NCBI GenBank assembly: GCA_035249305.1
Contig: DATFGQ010000043.1
Location: 1 to 64,000 of the forward strand
Source: DASUNP01 sp035249305
Lineage (GTDB): Bacteria > Acidobacteriota > Blastocatellia > UBA7656
DNA: 64,000 nucleotides
Direction of reading: 5' to 3'
Shown: positions 33,395-43,559 of the stretch, piece by piece
How the letters are laid out: the number at the start of each line of letters is the position of its first letter
Position numbering within the stretch: position 1 is the first letter of the stretch
The notes under the pieces: model-generated
Databases searched by the model: none
What the model was told of the DNA's origin: nothing
What the model saw: the letters and a program-made list of their open reading frames with translations, nothing else
Translations under genes and position numbers: made by a program

Positions 33395-35208
33395 TGGCGG
33401 AACACCAGAAGCACGAATACGACGTGCTGATCATAGGCGCGGGCGGGGCCGGGCTCCGCGCCGCCATCGAAGCCGCCTCCAGGGGGGCCAAGGTCGGGAT
33501 GGTCTGCAAGTCGCTTCTCGGCAAGGCGCACACCGTTATGGCCGAAGGCGGGATAGCCGCGGCGCTCGCGAACACGGACGACCGCGACAACTGGAGAGTC
33601 CACTTCGCCGACACGATGCGCGGCGGCCAGTACCTGAACAACTGGCGCATGGCCGAGCTCCACGCGCGCGAAGCGCCCGACTCGGTCCGCCAGCTCGAAG
33701 CCTGGGGCGCGTTGTTTGATCGCACGAAAGACGGGCGCATACTCCAGCGGAATTTCGGGGGGCACAAGTACCCGCGCCTGGCGCACGTGGGCGACCGCAC
33801 GGGGCTTGAGATGATCCGCACGCTCCAGGACCACGGCATACACTGCGGCATAGACGTTCACATGGAGTGCACTGTGCTGACGCTGTTGAAGTCCGATGAC
33901 CGCATAGCGGGCGCGTTCGGGTACGAGCGCGAGCGCGGGCGTTTCCGCCTCTTCCTGGCGAAGGCCGTCGTGCTGGCGACGGGCGGCGTGGGCCGCGCCT
34001 TCAAGATCAACAGCAACAGTTGGGAGTACACGGGCGACGGCCACTCGCTCGCCTATCACGCGGGGGCCGCGCTGATGGACATGGAGTTCGTTCAATTCCA
34101 CCCGACGGGGATGGTCTGGCCCCCGAGCGTCTGCGGCATACTGGTCACCGAAGGGGTTCGCGGCGAAGGCGGAATCCTGCTCAACGCGCAAGGCCGCCGC
34201 TTTATGTTCGACGACATACCCGAGAACTATCGCAGCTCGACCGCCGATAACGAAGAAGAGGGCTGGCGTTACACTCAAGGCGACAAGTCCGCCCGCCGCC
34301 CGCCCGAGCTGCTGACCCGCGATCACGTCGCGCGCTGCATCGTCCGCGAGGTCAAGGAAGGACGCGGGAGCCCGCACGGCGGCGTCTTCTTAGATATTCG
34401 CTGGATCAAGAAGAAGCTCCCCGATGCGGCCGAGCGCATCAAGAAGAAGCTCCCGAGCATGTACCATCAGTTCAAACAGCTCGCCGACGTGGACATCACC
34501 GAAGTCCCTATGGAGGTCGGCCCGACTACGCATTACATGATGGGCGGCGTCCGCGTGGATGGCGACACGCAGATGTCGTCAGTCGCGGGCCTTTTCGCCG
34601 CGGGCGAGTGCGCCGCGGGTCTTCACGGCGCGAACCGTCTCGGAGGCAATTCGCTGTCGGACCTTTTGGTCTTCGGCAAGCGCGCGGGCCACTATGCCGC
34701 GCGCTTCGCCGACGAGAGCGGCCTCGCTCACGTTGACGAAGACCATGTAGACCGTGCTGCGCGGCGCGCGCTCGCGCCTTTCGACCGCGGCGCGAAGGGC
34801 GAAAACCCTTACCAGATTCAGCACGACCTCCAGGAGGTAATGCAGGACAAGGTCGGCATAGTGCGTAGGGAAGAGGAGATGGGTGAGGCGCTCGAAGAGA
34901 TCGCCCGTCTGCGCGAGCGCGCCGACCGCGCGGGCATAGGCGGGAACCGCGAATACAACCCCGGCTGGCACACGGCGCTCGACCTTGAGAGCTTGCTTAC
35001 AGTCTCGGAAGCGATCGCGCGGGCGGGGATCGTGCGGAAGGAGAGCCGGGGTGCGCAGTTCCGCGAGGACTACCCTAAGAAGGACGAGCAGCTTGGTAAG
35101 ATCAACATCATCATCCGCAAGGGGGCGGGCGGCGAGATGCTGGTCGAGCGCGAGCCGATCCCGGAGATGCCGGCCGAGCTCAAGCAGATCATTGAGGAGA
35201 TGGGATGA
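33394..35208 (+). CDS. sdhA: succinate dehydrogenase flavoprotein subunit
   Basis: The ATG at 33394 overlaps the sdhC stop. The product is 604 residues. The FAD motif VLIIGAGGAGLRAAIEA is followed by KAHTVMAEGG with His46, the usual site of covalent FAD. FVQFHPTGM and RGEGGILLNAQGRRF are catalytic-domain segments, and GLFAAGECAAGLHGANRLGG is cut here to its key parts. The subunit oxidises succinate to fumarate. The stop overlaps the sdhB start by 4 bp, which indicates tight co-translation. Confidence 0.95.
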   Translation: MAEHQKHEYDVLIIGAGGAGLRAAIEAASRGAKVGMVCKSLLGKAHTVMAEGGIAAALANTDDRDNWRVHFADTMRGGQYLNNWRMAELHAREAPDSVRQLEAWGALFDRTKDGRILQRNFGGHKYPRLAHVGDRTGLEMIRTLQDHGIHCGIDVHMECTVLTLLKSDDRIAGAFGYERERGRFRLFLAKAVVLATGGVGRAFKINSNSWEYTGDGHSLAYHAGAALMDMEFVQFHPTGMVWPPSVCGILVTEGVRGEGGILLNAQGRRFMFDDIPENYRSSTADNEEEGWRYTQGDKSARRPPELLTRDHVARCIVREVKEGRGSPHGGVFLDIRWIKKKLPDAAERIKKKLPSMYHQFKQLADVDITEVPMEVGPTTHYMMGGVRVDGDTQMSSVAGLFAAGECAAGLHGANRLGGNSLSDLLVFGKRAGHYAARFADESGLAHVDEDHVDRAARRALAPFDRGAKGENPYQIQHDLQEVMQDKVGIVRREEEMGEALEEIARLRERADRAGIGGNREYNPGWHTALDLESLLTVSEAIARAGIVRKESRGAQFREDYPKKDEQLGKINIIIRKGAGGEMLVEREPIPEMPAELKQIIEEMG

Positions 35209-35939
35209 CACAAGCGACATTCAGAATCTGGCGCGGGGAGCGCGGCGAAGGCGAATTCAAAGACTACTCGACGAAAGTCTCCGAGGGCATGGTGGTCTTA
35301 GACGCCGTTCATCAGATTCAGGCCGAATCGGCTAACGACCTTGCGGTGCGTTGGAACTGCAAGGCGGGCAAGTGCGGCTCGTGCTCGGCCGAGATCAACG
35401 GCCTTCCGCGTCTGATGTGCATGGCGCGGTTGAGTGATCTGAAGCTGGACGAGCCCGTGACGATAGAGCCTATGAAGGCCTTCCCGCCGGTCAAAGACCT
35501 GGTGACGGATGTTACATGGAATTATCGCGTGAAGAAGCAGATCAAGAGGTTCAAGCCCCGCCCGCCCGACGCCCCCGATGGCACATGGAGGATGGCTCAG
35601 GAGGACGTCGACCGGGTTCAGGAGTTCCGCAAGTGCATAGAGTGTTTTCTGTGCCAGGACGTTTGCCACGTGCTGCGCGACCACGTCAAGCACGAAGAGT
35701 TCATCGGGCCGAGGTTCTTCGTCTACGCCGCGGCGCTTGAGATGCACCCGCTCGACGTCGAAGACAGGGTCGGGGAGCTGAAGAAAGCGCATGGCATTGG
35801 CTACTGCAACATCACGAAATGCTGCACGAAAGTCTGCCCCGAGAACATCACGATTACCGACAACGCAATCATCCCTCTCAAGGAGAGGGTCGTCGACCAG
35901 TTCTACGACCCGATAAAGAGGCTGTTCCGCCGTAAGTGA
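35205..35939 (+). CDS. sdhB: succinate dehydrogenase iron-sulfur subunit
   Basis: This 244-residue protein has a 2Fe-2S ferredoxin domain (Cys52, 57, 60, 72). It then has CIECFLCQDVC (from Cys144) and CNITKCCTKVCP, which supply the 4Fe-4S and 3Fe-4S clusters. It passes electrons from FAD to the membrane subunit. The start overlaps the sdhA stop (ATGA). Confidence 0.95.
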   Translation: MTQATFRIWRGERGEGEFKDYSTKVSEGMVVLDAVHQIQAESANDLAVRWNCKAGKCGSCSAEINGLPRLMCMARLSDLKLDEPVTIEPMKAFPPVKDLVTDVTWNYRVKKQIKRFKPRPPDAPDGTWRMAQEDVDRVQEFRKCIECFLCQDVCHVLRDHVKHEEFIGPRFFVYAAALEMHPLDVEDRVGELKKAHGIGYCNITKCCTKVCPENITITDNAIIPLKERVVDQFYDPIKRLFRRK

Positions 35940-35952
35940 ACGTGGAGGAGTT

Positions 35953-36441
35953 ATGCTGAAGCTCAAGTCCATATCTCGCGAAGCTATACCGAAGGCGCTC
36001 GAAAGGGTGGAGCGGTACAGGCTCTTGAACGAGCCGGAAGAGGCCGAGAGCATCTGCCTCGACATCCTTCAGATCGACCCCGAAAACCAGCCGGCGGTGA
36101 TCGCGCTGCTGTTGTCGCTGACCGACCAGTTTGACAGGAAGATACCCGAGGCCGACCTACAGGATTTGCTCTGCCGTCTGCGCGGCGACTACGAGCGAGC
36201 TTATTACCGTGGGATCATCTGCGAGAGGAAAGCCAAGGTCTATCTCAAACGCCATGCGCGAGGGACGGGGCTGGTTACGAGCTGGTTGAACGAGGCGATG
36301 AAATGGTTTGAGCAAGCCGAGGCAGTCCGCCCATCGGGCAACGACGACGCGGTGCTGCGGTGGAACTCCTGCGCGCGCATCATCATGGAGAGAAAGGCCC
36401 CGGCCGATTCGGAAAGAAGCTTCGAGCCTATGTTGGAATAG
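35953..36441 (+). CDS. TPR-like protein in the sdh operon
   Basis: This 162-residue all-helical protein resembles tetratricopeptide repeats (LNEPEEAESICLDILQIDPENQPA; cut to key residues: E-P-E-E-A, D-P-E-N). It has no signal peptide. A GGAGGAG ribosome site lies only 13 bp after sdhB, so it is the fourth gene of the operon. A role in assembly or stability of the dehydrogenase is inference from position. Confidence 0.7.
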   Translation: MLKLKSISREAIPKALERVERYRLLNEPEEAESICLDILQIDPENQPAVIALLLSLTDQFDRKIPEADLQDLLCRLRGDYERAYYRGIICERKAKVYLKRHARGTGLVTSWLNEAMKWFEQAEAVRPSGNDDAVLRWNSCARIIMERKAPADSERSFEPMLE

Positions 36442-36456
36442 GTAGTGTAATAAGAT

Positions 36457-36791
36457 TCACCGCAGAGACGCGGAGTACACAGGATGGCCGATGATGTGCT
36501 TCGCACGCGGCGGCGCAGAGAAGATAAAGCCCCAAAGGGGCGACGATTCAATAGCCGAAAGCCTCGAAGAGGCGGCATTCAATAGCCGAAAGCCCCGTAG
36601 GGGCGTGATTCAATAGCCCGGCGCAACGCGCCGGGTATCGCACGCATACAACGAGAAGCCCTGAAAGGGCGCGATAAGAGTATCGCCCTTTCAGGGCTTC
36701 TCATTACTATTAACCCGTTTCCAGGGGCGGTGCCCCTGGCTTTTGAATCTCGCCTCTTCGAGGCTTAATTCGCTCTGCGTCTCTGCGGTGA
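36457..36791. repeat. family A palindrome mosaic, copy 3, inverted, with 19-bp terminal repeats
   Basis: The termini TCACCGCAGAGACGCGGAG (36457-36475) and CTCTGCGTCTCTGCGGTGA (36773-36791) match at 18 of 19 positions. Inside: GCCCC-aaa-GGGGC, GCCTC-gaa-GAGGC, GCCCC-gta-GGGGC, CCCGGCGC-aac-GCGCCGGG, the AGCCCTGAAAGGGCG stem, CCAGGGGC-ggt-GCCCCTGG and GCCTC-ttc-GAGGC. The order is reversed relative to copy 2. It fills the 369-bp gap between convergent genes; no other gene is present. Confidence 0.88.
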
Positions 36792-36810
36792 GATGTTTTT
36801 CCATCTTGCT

Positions 36811-38901
36811 TCAAACCTGATTCGACGCAAGCTCGACTCCCGAACAGCGCTCTTCCAGCATACGTTTTGTGAGCGACGCGATCTCTTCGGCCGCCGTCGA
36901 CGGTGGCTTCCCGCGCGGGTGGATGCCGCAGACGGCCGTAGTCGTTGAATGGTCCATCGTCCTGCTCCACCGCGAGAGCCCCGCTTTGTCCCGGCCATAA
37001 GTGAGATAAGCCGAAAGCGTGTTCAATCCCGTGCCCGGCCGCTCGCCTATCAAATGGATAACCACATCCGCGTCCAACAGCGCGCCCGCGTGATAGCCGG
37101 CGCGCACGCGACCATTCTCGATAACGATGTCGACATCGCCGACGCGCAGCCCCGCCCGGCCTAGCATCTGCCTGAGCTGCGGCAACACACGCCGCAGGTT
37201 CTCGTTCACCGCGTTGGCGTTGAGCCCATCGGAGATCGCTATCTGCGCCTGAGGTCGCGACCCCGCGTAAAGCGCGAGCAGGCGCCGCGCGCCCTCTTCG
37301 CGAATAGTTTCGCCCGACGGAGGGTGCGTCAAGTAATCGTCCCGGCTGAGGGCGGAAGTCCTCACGCGCAAGCTTCGCGGCGCTACGTCTCGGATGACCG
37401 CCGCATCGATTGCGGCATACAGAGCCTGCCGCGCGTTAGCGTAAAGAGCATTGATTCGCGCCTCTACTTCATCTGTTGCATCCCCGCGACCGAGATCGAA
37501 ACCGCCTTCGGCCATGCGCGTTATTTTTCTCCTGCCCTCTTCGGTGAGCGCTTCGATTGAGCGCGCGTCGCCGCCCTCCTTCATGTAGATCGCGTAAAGC
37601 GACTGGGCGTTGGGCCTGTCAGGAGCCAGATCGCCTGTGTGATTCATAATACCCAGCTCGACAAGCCTTCTCCGCATCGCCGTCGAAACTTGCTTCCCGG
37701 CGCGGCCGCGCAGGCGCGGGTGCTCGCGGAACGAAGTCGTGAGGTAGCCGAGCATAGGGTCGGCGTTGCCGGCCACGGCCATCAGGTAAGCGGGCGCGGC
37801 GCGCTCGACTATCTGCTCGGTCAGCTCTCGCAAAGCATGCGGCTCTATGCCCATGTGAAAAGTCGAGCAGACATCGAGCCCCATCGTGACGCCGTGCAGC
37901 TTTGCCATCACCGTGTCTTCGAGGCACGCGCGGCGAAGCTGATCCGGCGTGCGAAAAACTTCGGGGCCTATGAACCCCGCGACATCGTTGACGATCATCC
38001 ACGAGCCCGTACGTTCGCCGATCAACCGGGCCAGCCCGTAAGCGCGCGATTCGAGCGTCACCATATCGACGCCCTCGGCCGCGCCGTTGGTCACGGCCGA
38101 CCCCTGTCCCGTCTCGAAATAGAGCCCGTCGAATCCGCGCGCCAGGTCGATCAAACCCTCGACCGTGAGCCCTACGATCCCCGACATCGCCGCCGAAGTG
38201 CCCGCGAGGCTCTGGAACCCGACTTCTACGCGAGTCCGCGCGCGCGCCGCACTCTGTTTGACGATGTCTGAAAGGACGCAGTAGCGCGTGGGCAACCGCA
38301 GCCGCTCCTTTATGCCGCGCAGCAGCTCTTCGAGGCGTATGATCGTCTCTACGCTGTCGCTCGCGGGATTCAACCCGAGTATCACGTCGCCGCAGCCGTA
38401 CGAGAGACCTTCGAGCACGGAGAAGAGAATCTCTTCTTCCGCGTCTCCGGGGCTGTTAGGTTGTATGCGCGACCCGAAATGATTGGGCGAGCCGATCGCA
38501 ACTCCTTCGCCCGGCAGCGGGTTGAACAGGGCGTGGGCTACCGCCGACAGCTCGCCTTCGGTCATTACTTTTGCGACCGCGGCGATCGCTTCGCTCGAAA
38601 GCCCGTCGCGGTAGCGGCGCGCGAAGCCTGCGCAGTCCGAACCCAGGAGATTGCTCTTCAGCTCGTCGACGGTCAGGTGAGATAGCTCACCCGCGAGCCG
38701 CGCGTCCAGCGAGCGCGATAGGGCTTCGCTCAGCTCGTCTTCGATTATGGCGGTGCGTGTAATATCTCCTACACGCAGGGAAGAGAGCCGCGCGCGAGCT
38801 TCGCCGCGTTCGAGATCGTCGCGCGTGCCGCCAACCACGAGGTCGCCCTCTTTGAACTCGTTGGCGCGAACCAGTATTTGCTGAAGCTCAAGGCTATTCA
38901 T
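36811..38901 (-). CDS. eutBC: ethanolamine ammonia-lyase, EutB-EutC fusion
   Basis: From the ATG at 38901 (MNSLELQQILVRANEFKEGD) one uninterrupted 696-residue chain is read. Residues 1 to about 440 match the EutB large subunit: VMTEGELSAVAHALFNPLPG near the start, LNPASDSVETI, and DVCSTFHMGIEPHA (cobalamin-dependent TIM barrel). From about 500 on it matches EutC: ISDGLNANAVNENLRR, VIENGRVRAG, LIGERPGTGLNTLSAYLTYG. Normally these are two polypeptides (about 450 and 295 residues). The typical N-terminal EutC segment seems shortened. The enzyme splits ethanolamine to acetaldehyde and ammonia. Its start overlaps the permease stop by 4 bp. No eutA or microcompartment gene is nearby. Confidence 0.88.
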   Translation of the reverse strand: MNSLELQQILVRANEFKEGDLVVGGTRDDLERGEARARLSSLRVGDITRTAIIEDELSEALSRSLDARLAGELSHLTVDELKSNLLGSDCAGFARRYRDGLSSEAIAAVAKVMTEGELSAVAHALFNPLPGEGVAIGSPNHFGSRIQPNSPGDAEEEILFSVLEGLSYGCGDVILGLNPASDSVETIIRLEELLRGIKERLRLPTRYCVLSDIVKQSAARARTRVEVGFQSLAGTSAAMSGIVGLTVEGLIDLARGFDGLYFETGQGSAVTNGAAEGVDMVTLESRAYGLARLIGERTGSWMIVNDVAGFIGPEVFRTPDQLRRACLEDTVMAKLHGVTMGLDVCSTFHMGIEPHALRELTEQIVERAAPAYLMAVAGNADPMLGYLTTSFREHPRLRGRAGKQVSTAMRRRLVELGIMNHTGDLAPDRPNAQSLYAIYMKEGGDARSIEALTEEGRRKITRMAEGGFDLGRGDATDEVEARINALYANARQALYAAIDAAVIRDVAPRSLRVRTSALSRDDYLTHPPSGETIREEGARRLLALYAGSRPQAQIAISDGLNANAVNENLRRVLPQLRQMLGRAGLRVGDVDIVIENGRVRAGYHAGALLDADVVIHLIGERPGTGLNTLSAYLTYGRDKAGLSRWSRTMDHSTTTAVCGIHPRGKPPSTAAEEIASLTKRMLEERCSGVELASNQV

Positions 38902-40373
38902 CGCGACCGTCGATCGCCCTCCGACAGAAATGCGGGGCCGGGGAAGCGCTTCCGCTCGCGCGCAATGTACAAGACCGCGAGCAGGGCCGTGAGCGCTGCT
39001 ATCGCCTTGCCCGCGCGCATATCGTTGGGCAGGCTGAGAATGACGCTGATAAATGCCACCCACGCGAGCGCCACCAGGCCGATCGCTCTGCTATACCGGC
39101 CGAGATGCCAGGGGCCTCGCGGCTCAAGAGGGCCTTTGCGACCCCGGCGCAGCGAAAGGAAGATGGGTATCACGTACGAGATGTAAAGCCCTATGACGCT
39201 GATCGAAGTAACGACCGGGTAGGCGTCGCTGTAGACGGCCGCCAGAAACGCCGCCGCCACCGAAAGCCAGATGGCGGGCGCGGGCGTCAGGCGCTTTTTG
39301 TCTACGCGCTTCCACAAGGCGGAAGCGGGCAGCCCGCGGTCGCGCGAGAAGGCGTAGATGACTCGCGAGATCCATGTGACGGCCGACAGCCCGCAGAACC
39401 ACATCGCCACCGCAGCCATCGCCACTGCCGCGGCGCCGGCCCTTTCGCCTAACGCGGTCTGCAAGATCACTATGACGGCAGGGACCGCGTTGCCGCTCGC
39501 GTCCTTCGTGTTCAAGACGGCGGAGATGTCTTGGATCGAGAGGGTCAGGGCTATGAGCAGCAGGTATCCGACCACGCTCGAAACGGCGACGGCCATGATC
39601 ATCCCCCACGGCGCGCGGCGGCGCGGGTCGATGGTCTCTTCCGACACCGCCGCCGATGCGTCGTAACCCGTGAAGGTCCACTGCGCCTGGAGCAGCCCCA
39701 GGATGAAGGCCCACCAGTAGGGCGAGCGCGAAGGGTTATTCGTGATCGGCTCGAAGAAGAAGCTCGCGGGTTGTTTCGGCGCGAAGATTAAGAGCGCGCC
39801 GACTATACAGACTACGCCCAGGATGTGAACGACGACGCTGAAGTCGTTCAACCGCGCGATCAATCGAATGCCGTAGTGGTTGACGAGCGCGTGCGAAATC
39901 AGGATGGCCGCGTAGACTAGAAGTAGATTCTTTGTCGTAGCGTCGAGCCCTATGAGAGGCGTGACGAATTGAGCGCAGCCGTAATCTACGCCGGCCAGCA
40001 TTGCGACGTTTCCCGCGAGGTTGAACCAGGCGGTGAACCAGCCCCACCCTTTCCCGCCGAGCATCGACGACCAGTGATACATAGCGCCCGAAGTCGGGAG
40101 CGCCGACGCGAGCTCGGCCATGCTCATCGCGACCGCGAGCGTAAAGATCGTCACCAGAGGCCAGCCGAAGGCCATCTCCGCCGGCCCGCCCATCAAGAGG
40201 CCATGATCGTAAAGCGTGACGGCCCCCGTGAGGATTGAGATTATCGAGAAGGAGAGGGCGAAGTTAGAAAATCCGCCCATCGTCCTGAAGAGCTCCTGCG
40301 CGTAGCCGAGCCGCGAGAGCTCCCGTTCGTCATCGGTCTTGTCGTGGGCGTGTCGTGCCGGTTCTTGTTTCAT
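38898..40373 (-). CDS. APC-family permease, probable ethanolamine or amino acid importer
   Basis: This 491-residue protein has about 12 hydrophobic helices. It has the APC signature LSRLGYAQELFRTMGGFSNFALSFSIISI (core G-Y-x-Q-E-L, G-G-F-S-N-F-A), MSMAELASALPTSGAMYHW and FTGYDASAAVSEET. It belongs to the GABA/choline-like branch of amino acid permeases. The 4-bp overlap with eutBC makes ethanolamine the best substrate guess, with an amino acid or other amine as the alternative. Confidence 0.85.
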   Translation of the reverse strand: MKQEPARHAHDKTDDERELSRLGYAQELFRTMGGFSNFALSFSIISILTGAVTLYDHGLLMGGPAEMAFGWPLVTIFTLAVAMSMAELASALPTSGAMYHWSSMLGGKGWGWFTAWFNLAGNVAMLAGVDYGCAQFVTPLIGLDATTKNLLLVYAAILISHALVNHYGIRLIARLNDFSVVVHILGVVCIVGALLIFAPKQPASFFFEPITNNPSRSPYWWAFILGLLQAQWTFTGYDASAAVSEETIDPRRRAPWGMIMAVAVSSVVGYLLLIALTLSIQDISAVLNTKDASGNAVPAVIVILQTALGERAGAAAVAMAAVAMWFCGLSAVTWISRVIYAFSRDRGLPASALWKRVDKKRLTPAPAIWLSVAAAFLAAVYSDAYPVVTSISVIGLYISYVIPIFLSLRRGRKGPLEPRGPWHLGRYSRAIGLVALAWVAFISVILSLPNDMRAGKAIAALTALLAVLYIARERKRFPGPAFLSEGDRRSR

Positions 40374-40514
40374 CGCGGAGCCAGTATACCGGATGGCCGG
40401 CGCTTTATTTGAGGGCTTTCTTGAATTATTATGTAACCTGCCCGAGCGGGCTCCGTACTTGTAACCAGCGCCGGCTCCTCGGGCGCTCTTTACTCAATCA
40501 ATCAGGAGAAGATT

Positions 40515-41846
<1,332 letters not shown>

Positions 41847-41861
41847 GCGCGCTTGAATTTT

Positions 41862-41910
41862 AGAGAGGCCGGGCCGGTGATTGATTGCGTATCGCCGGCC
41901 CGGCCTCTCT
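41862..41910 (+). terminator. strong terminator hairpin
   Basis: Perfect 16-bp arms (AGAGAGGCCGGGCCGG at 41862-41877, complement at 41895-41910) with a 17-nt loop are followed by catttaaa. It ends the cytochrome/monooxygenase transcript. Confidence 0.8.
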
Positions 41911-41954
41911 CATTTAAACCTGTGAGCCGGTCAGGTGTCGAGGGAGGTTAAGCA

Positions 41955-42617
41955 ATGCAATTGAGTAGTTGGTCTGATCTCGATCCATCTTTCATCCGCC
42001 GTAGATACAATCGTATCGCTAACATCTTCCCCTTCTTTGAGTGGCTCTTCTTGCTCCCTCCCGGGATACGAAAGAAAGCCGCTGACCGCCTGCAACTTCT
42101 CCCCGGCGACCGCGTGCTGGAGATCGGTTGTGGCACGGGCAGAAACCTCCGTCTCTTGCGCGAGGCAGTCGGACCCTCTGGCCATGTCTACGGGGTGGAC
42201 TTATCGGAAGGGATGCTCGAAAAGGCTAAAGCGCTTCGCGCAAGACACGGGTGGGAGAACGTGACGCTGATACGCAGTGATGCCCTTAACTACACCGCGC
42301 CTGAGGAAGTCGACGCAGTATTATTCAGCCTCTCATACGCGACCATTCCTCATCACAAGCAGGTGCTCGGGCATGCCTGGAATCAACTGAAGCCCGGTAA
42401 GAACCTCGTCATCATGGATGCGAAGCTCCCGTCGGGCATCCTCGGCAAACTGCTGCTGCCTTACAGCGTGTGGGTGATGAGGAAGACGGTCCTGGGCAAT
42501 CCGTTGATGCGGCCGTGGGAAGAGCTACATGGGTTAACGAGGGAATTCAGCATGGAGGAGACGCTGTTCGGGACGTACTACGTTTGCTGCGGTAAGCGAC
42601 CCCTTGCGAGGGATTAG
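41955..42617 (+). CDS. class I SAM-dependent methyltransferase
   Basis: This 220-residue protein has motif I VLEIGCGTGRN (54-64) and VYGVDLSEGMLEKAK for the SAM ribose-binding acid. LFSLSYATIPHHKQVL is the post-motif region. The layout resembles phospholipid N-methyltransferase or UbiE-like enzymes, but the substrate cannot be fixed. A start upstream near 41955 is supported by GGGAGG. It is downstream of the terminator and so separately transcribed. Confidence 0.8.
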   Translation: MQLSSWSDLDPSFIRRRYNRIANIFPFFEWLFLLPPGIRKKAADRLQLLPGDRVLEIGCGTGRNLRLLREAVGPSGHVYGVDLSEGMLEKAKALRARHGWENVTLIRSDALNYTAPEEVDAVLFSLSYATIPHHKQVLGHAWNQLKPGKNLVIMDAKLPSGILGKLLLPYSVWVMRKTVLGNPLMRPWEELHGLTREFSMEETLFGTYYVCCGKRPLARD

Positions 42618-42634
42618 CATTCGGATTATCACTC

Positions 42635-42830
42635 AGAGCGCGTCTGAGAAGTAGCAACTTACTCGGCTCCGTAGGAGCCGGATGTTTGCAGGAGAATCCT
42701 CGGCTCCGTAGGAGCCAGATGTTTGTAGATGATCGCGAGGCAGGTACATACAACTCCGTAGGAGTTGAATAATGGTCACGCGGCACTTCTACAGACATAC
42801 AGCCCCTACGGGGCTTTTCAGACGCCCTCT
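42635..42830. repeat. family B repeat element, copy 2
   Basis: The ends AGAGCGCGTCTGAGAAG (42635-42651) and CTTTTCAGACGCCCTCT (42814-42830) match as reverse complements at 15 of 17 positions. Inside are GGCTCC-gta-GGAGCC twice, AACTCC-gta-GGAGTT and GCCCC-tac-GGGGC, with the same linkers (atgtttgtaga, gacatacag) as 15203-15433. The end lies at the first base of the ywbE stop codon. The same terminal sequence also bounds 32216-32486. Confidence 0.85.
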
Positions 42831-43027
42831 CAGCTCTCGATGATCTGTTTGACTCTGCCCACCTCGCCCGTCTCAAGCCGCACCTTTATGCCGTGAGGGT
42901 GTGTGGCGGATTTCGTGAGCACCTCTTTGACGACGCCGCGAGTGCGCTCCCCGCTCCGCTGGTGCTGCTTGAGGACTATGTCGACCGTCATGCCCGGTCT
43001 TATATCTTTTCGATCATTACCGCTCAT
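42830..43027 (-). CDS. ywbE: YwbE-family protein
   Basis: This 65-residue protein is very close to the YwbE (DUF2196) pattern: RKDIRPGMTVDIVLKQHQRS, then RTRGVVKEVLTKSATHPHG and KVRLETGEVGRVKQI. The KOW-like beta fold suggests nucleic-acid or ribosome contact, but the role is unestablished. Its start overlaps the stop of the upstream membrane protein gene. Confidence 0.88.
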   Translation of the reverse strand: MSGNDRKDIRPGMTVDIVLKQHQRSGERTRGVVKEVLTKSATHPHGIKVRLETGEVGRVKQIIES

Positions 43028-43388
43028 CTGGCGTCTTCGCGTAGGCGACGGCGAACAGCGCGCCTAAGATCAAATCGATTATGCCAAAGCCGAGCATTAC
43101 CGGCGAGACTCTCTCTTGTAAGAAGAGGACTATCACGGCTATCGCGAAAGTTGCTTTCTCGAGGACCGCGGGGATCATCAGCACACGGTACCGCGCCGGG
43201 TCCCTGGACAGGAGGATAAAGAGGACCTGCCAGGCCACGACGACGCCGACGAAGCCGTAGTAATACTCCGGGTGTGTGATGGGCGGCGGGAAATCGCGGC
43301 CCGTCTTCTCTTCGAGGAAATACTGCGGCAGCACGACGACCAGGCCGTAGATGCCCGCGATCAGGAATATCACTTTGGCGAATCTCAT
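43017..43388 (-). CDS. four-helix membrane protein, unknown function
   Basis: From the ATG at 43388 (MRFAKVIFLIAGIYG) the 123-residue protein has four hydrophobic helices. An in-frame start at 43466 would add 26 residues and is less likely; neither start has a clear ribosome site. No family is recognised. It overlaps ywbE by 11 bp, so the two are co-transcribed. Confidence 0.6.
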   Translation of the reverse strand: MRFAKVIFLIAGIYGLVVVLPQYFLEEKTGRDFPPPITHPEYYYGFVGVVVAWQVLFILLSRDPARYRVLMIPAVLEKATFAIAVIVLFLQERVSPVMLGFGIIDLILGALFAVAYAKTPDER

Positions 43389-43559
43389 ACCGAGTCTCTG
43401 TCCATTGGGTCTGTATCTATATAAAATCAGAGACCAAAAAATAGCATAAATACCCGAGACGCGCATAACGCCGCGCGTCAGCGGGGCGGCGCGTTAATAA
43501 TTCAAACTCTTCTGATTTGCGATCTGCTTTATGCTAGTATTCGGTTGTGAGGTTTGGAT

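Noticed and set aside
32216..36791. Composite transposon around the sdh operon
   Set aside because: No transposase or integrase is encoded, and the same repeat occurs elsewhere (21489-21732). Kept only as a bracketing observation.
42618..42634. Target-site duplication around the family B element
   Set aside because: Flanks actc and cagc do not match convincingly; no duplication can be claimed.
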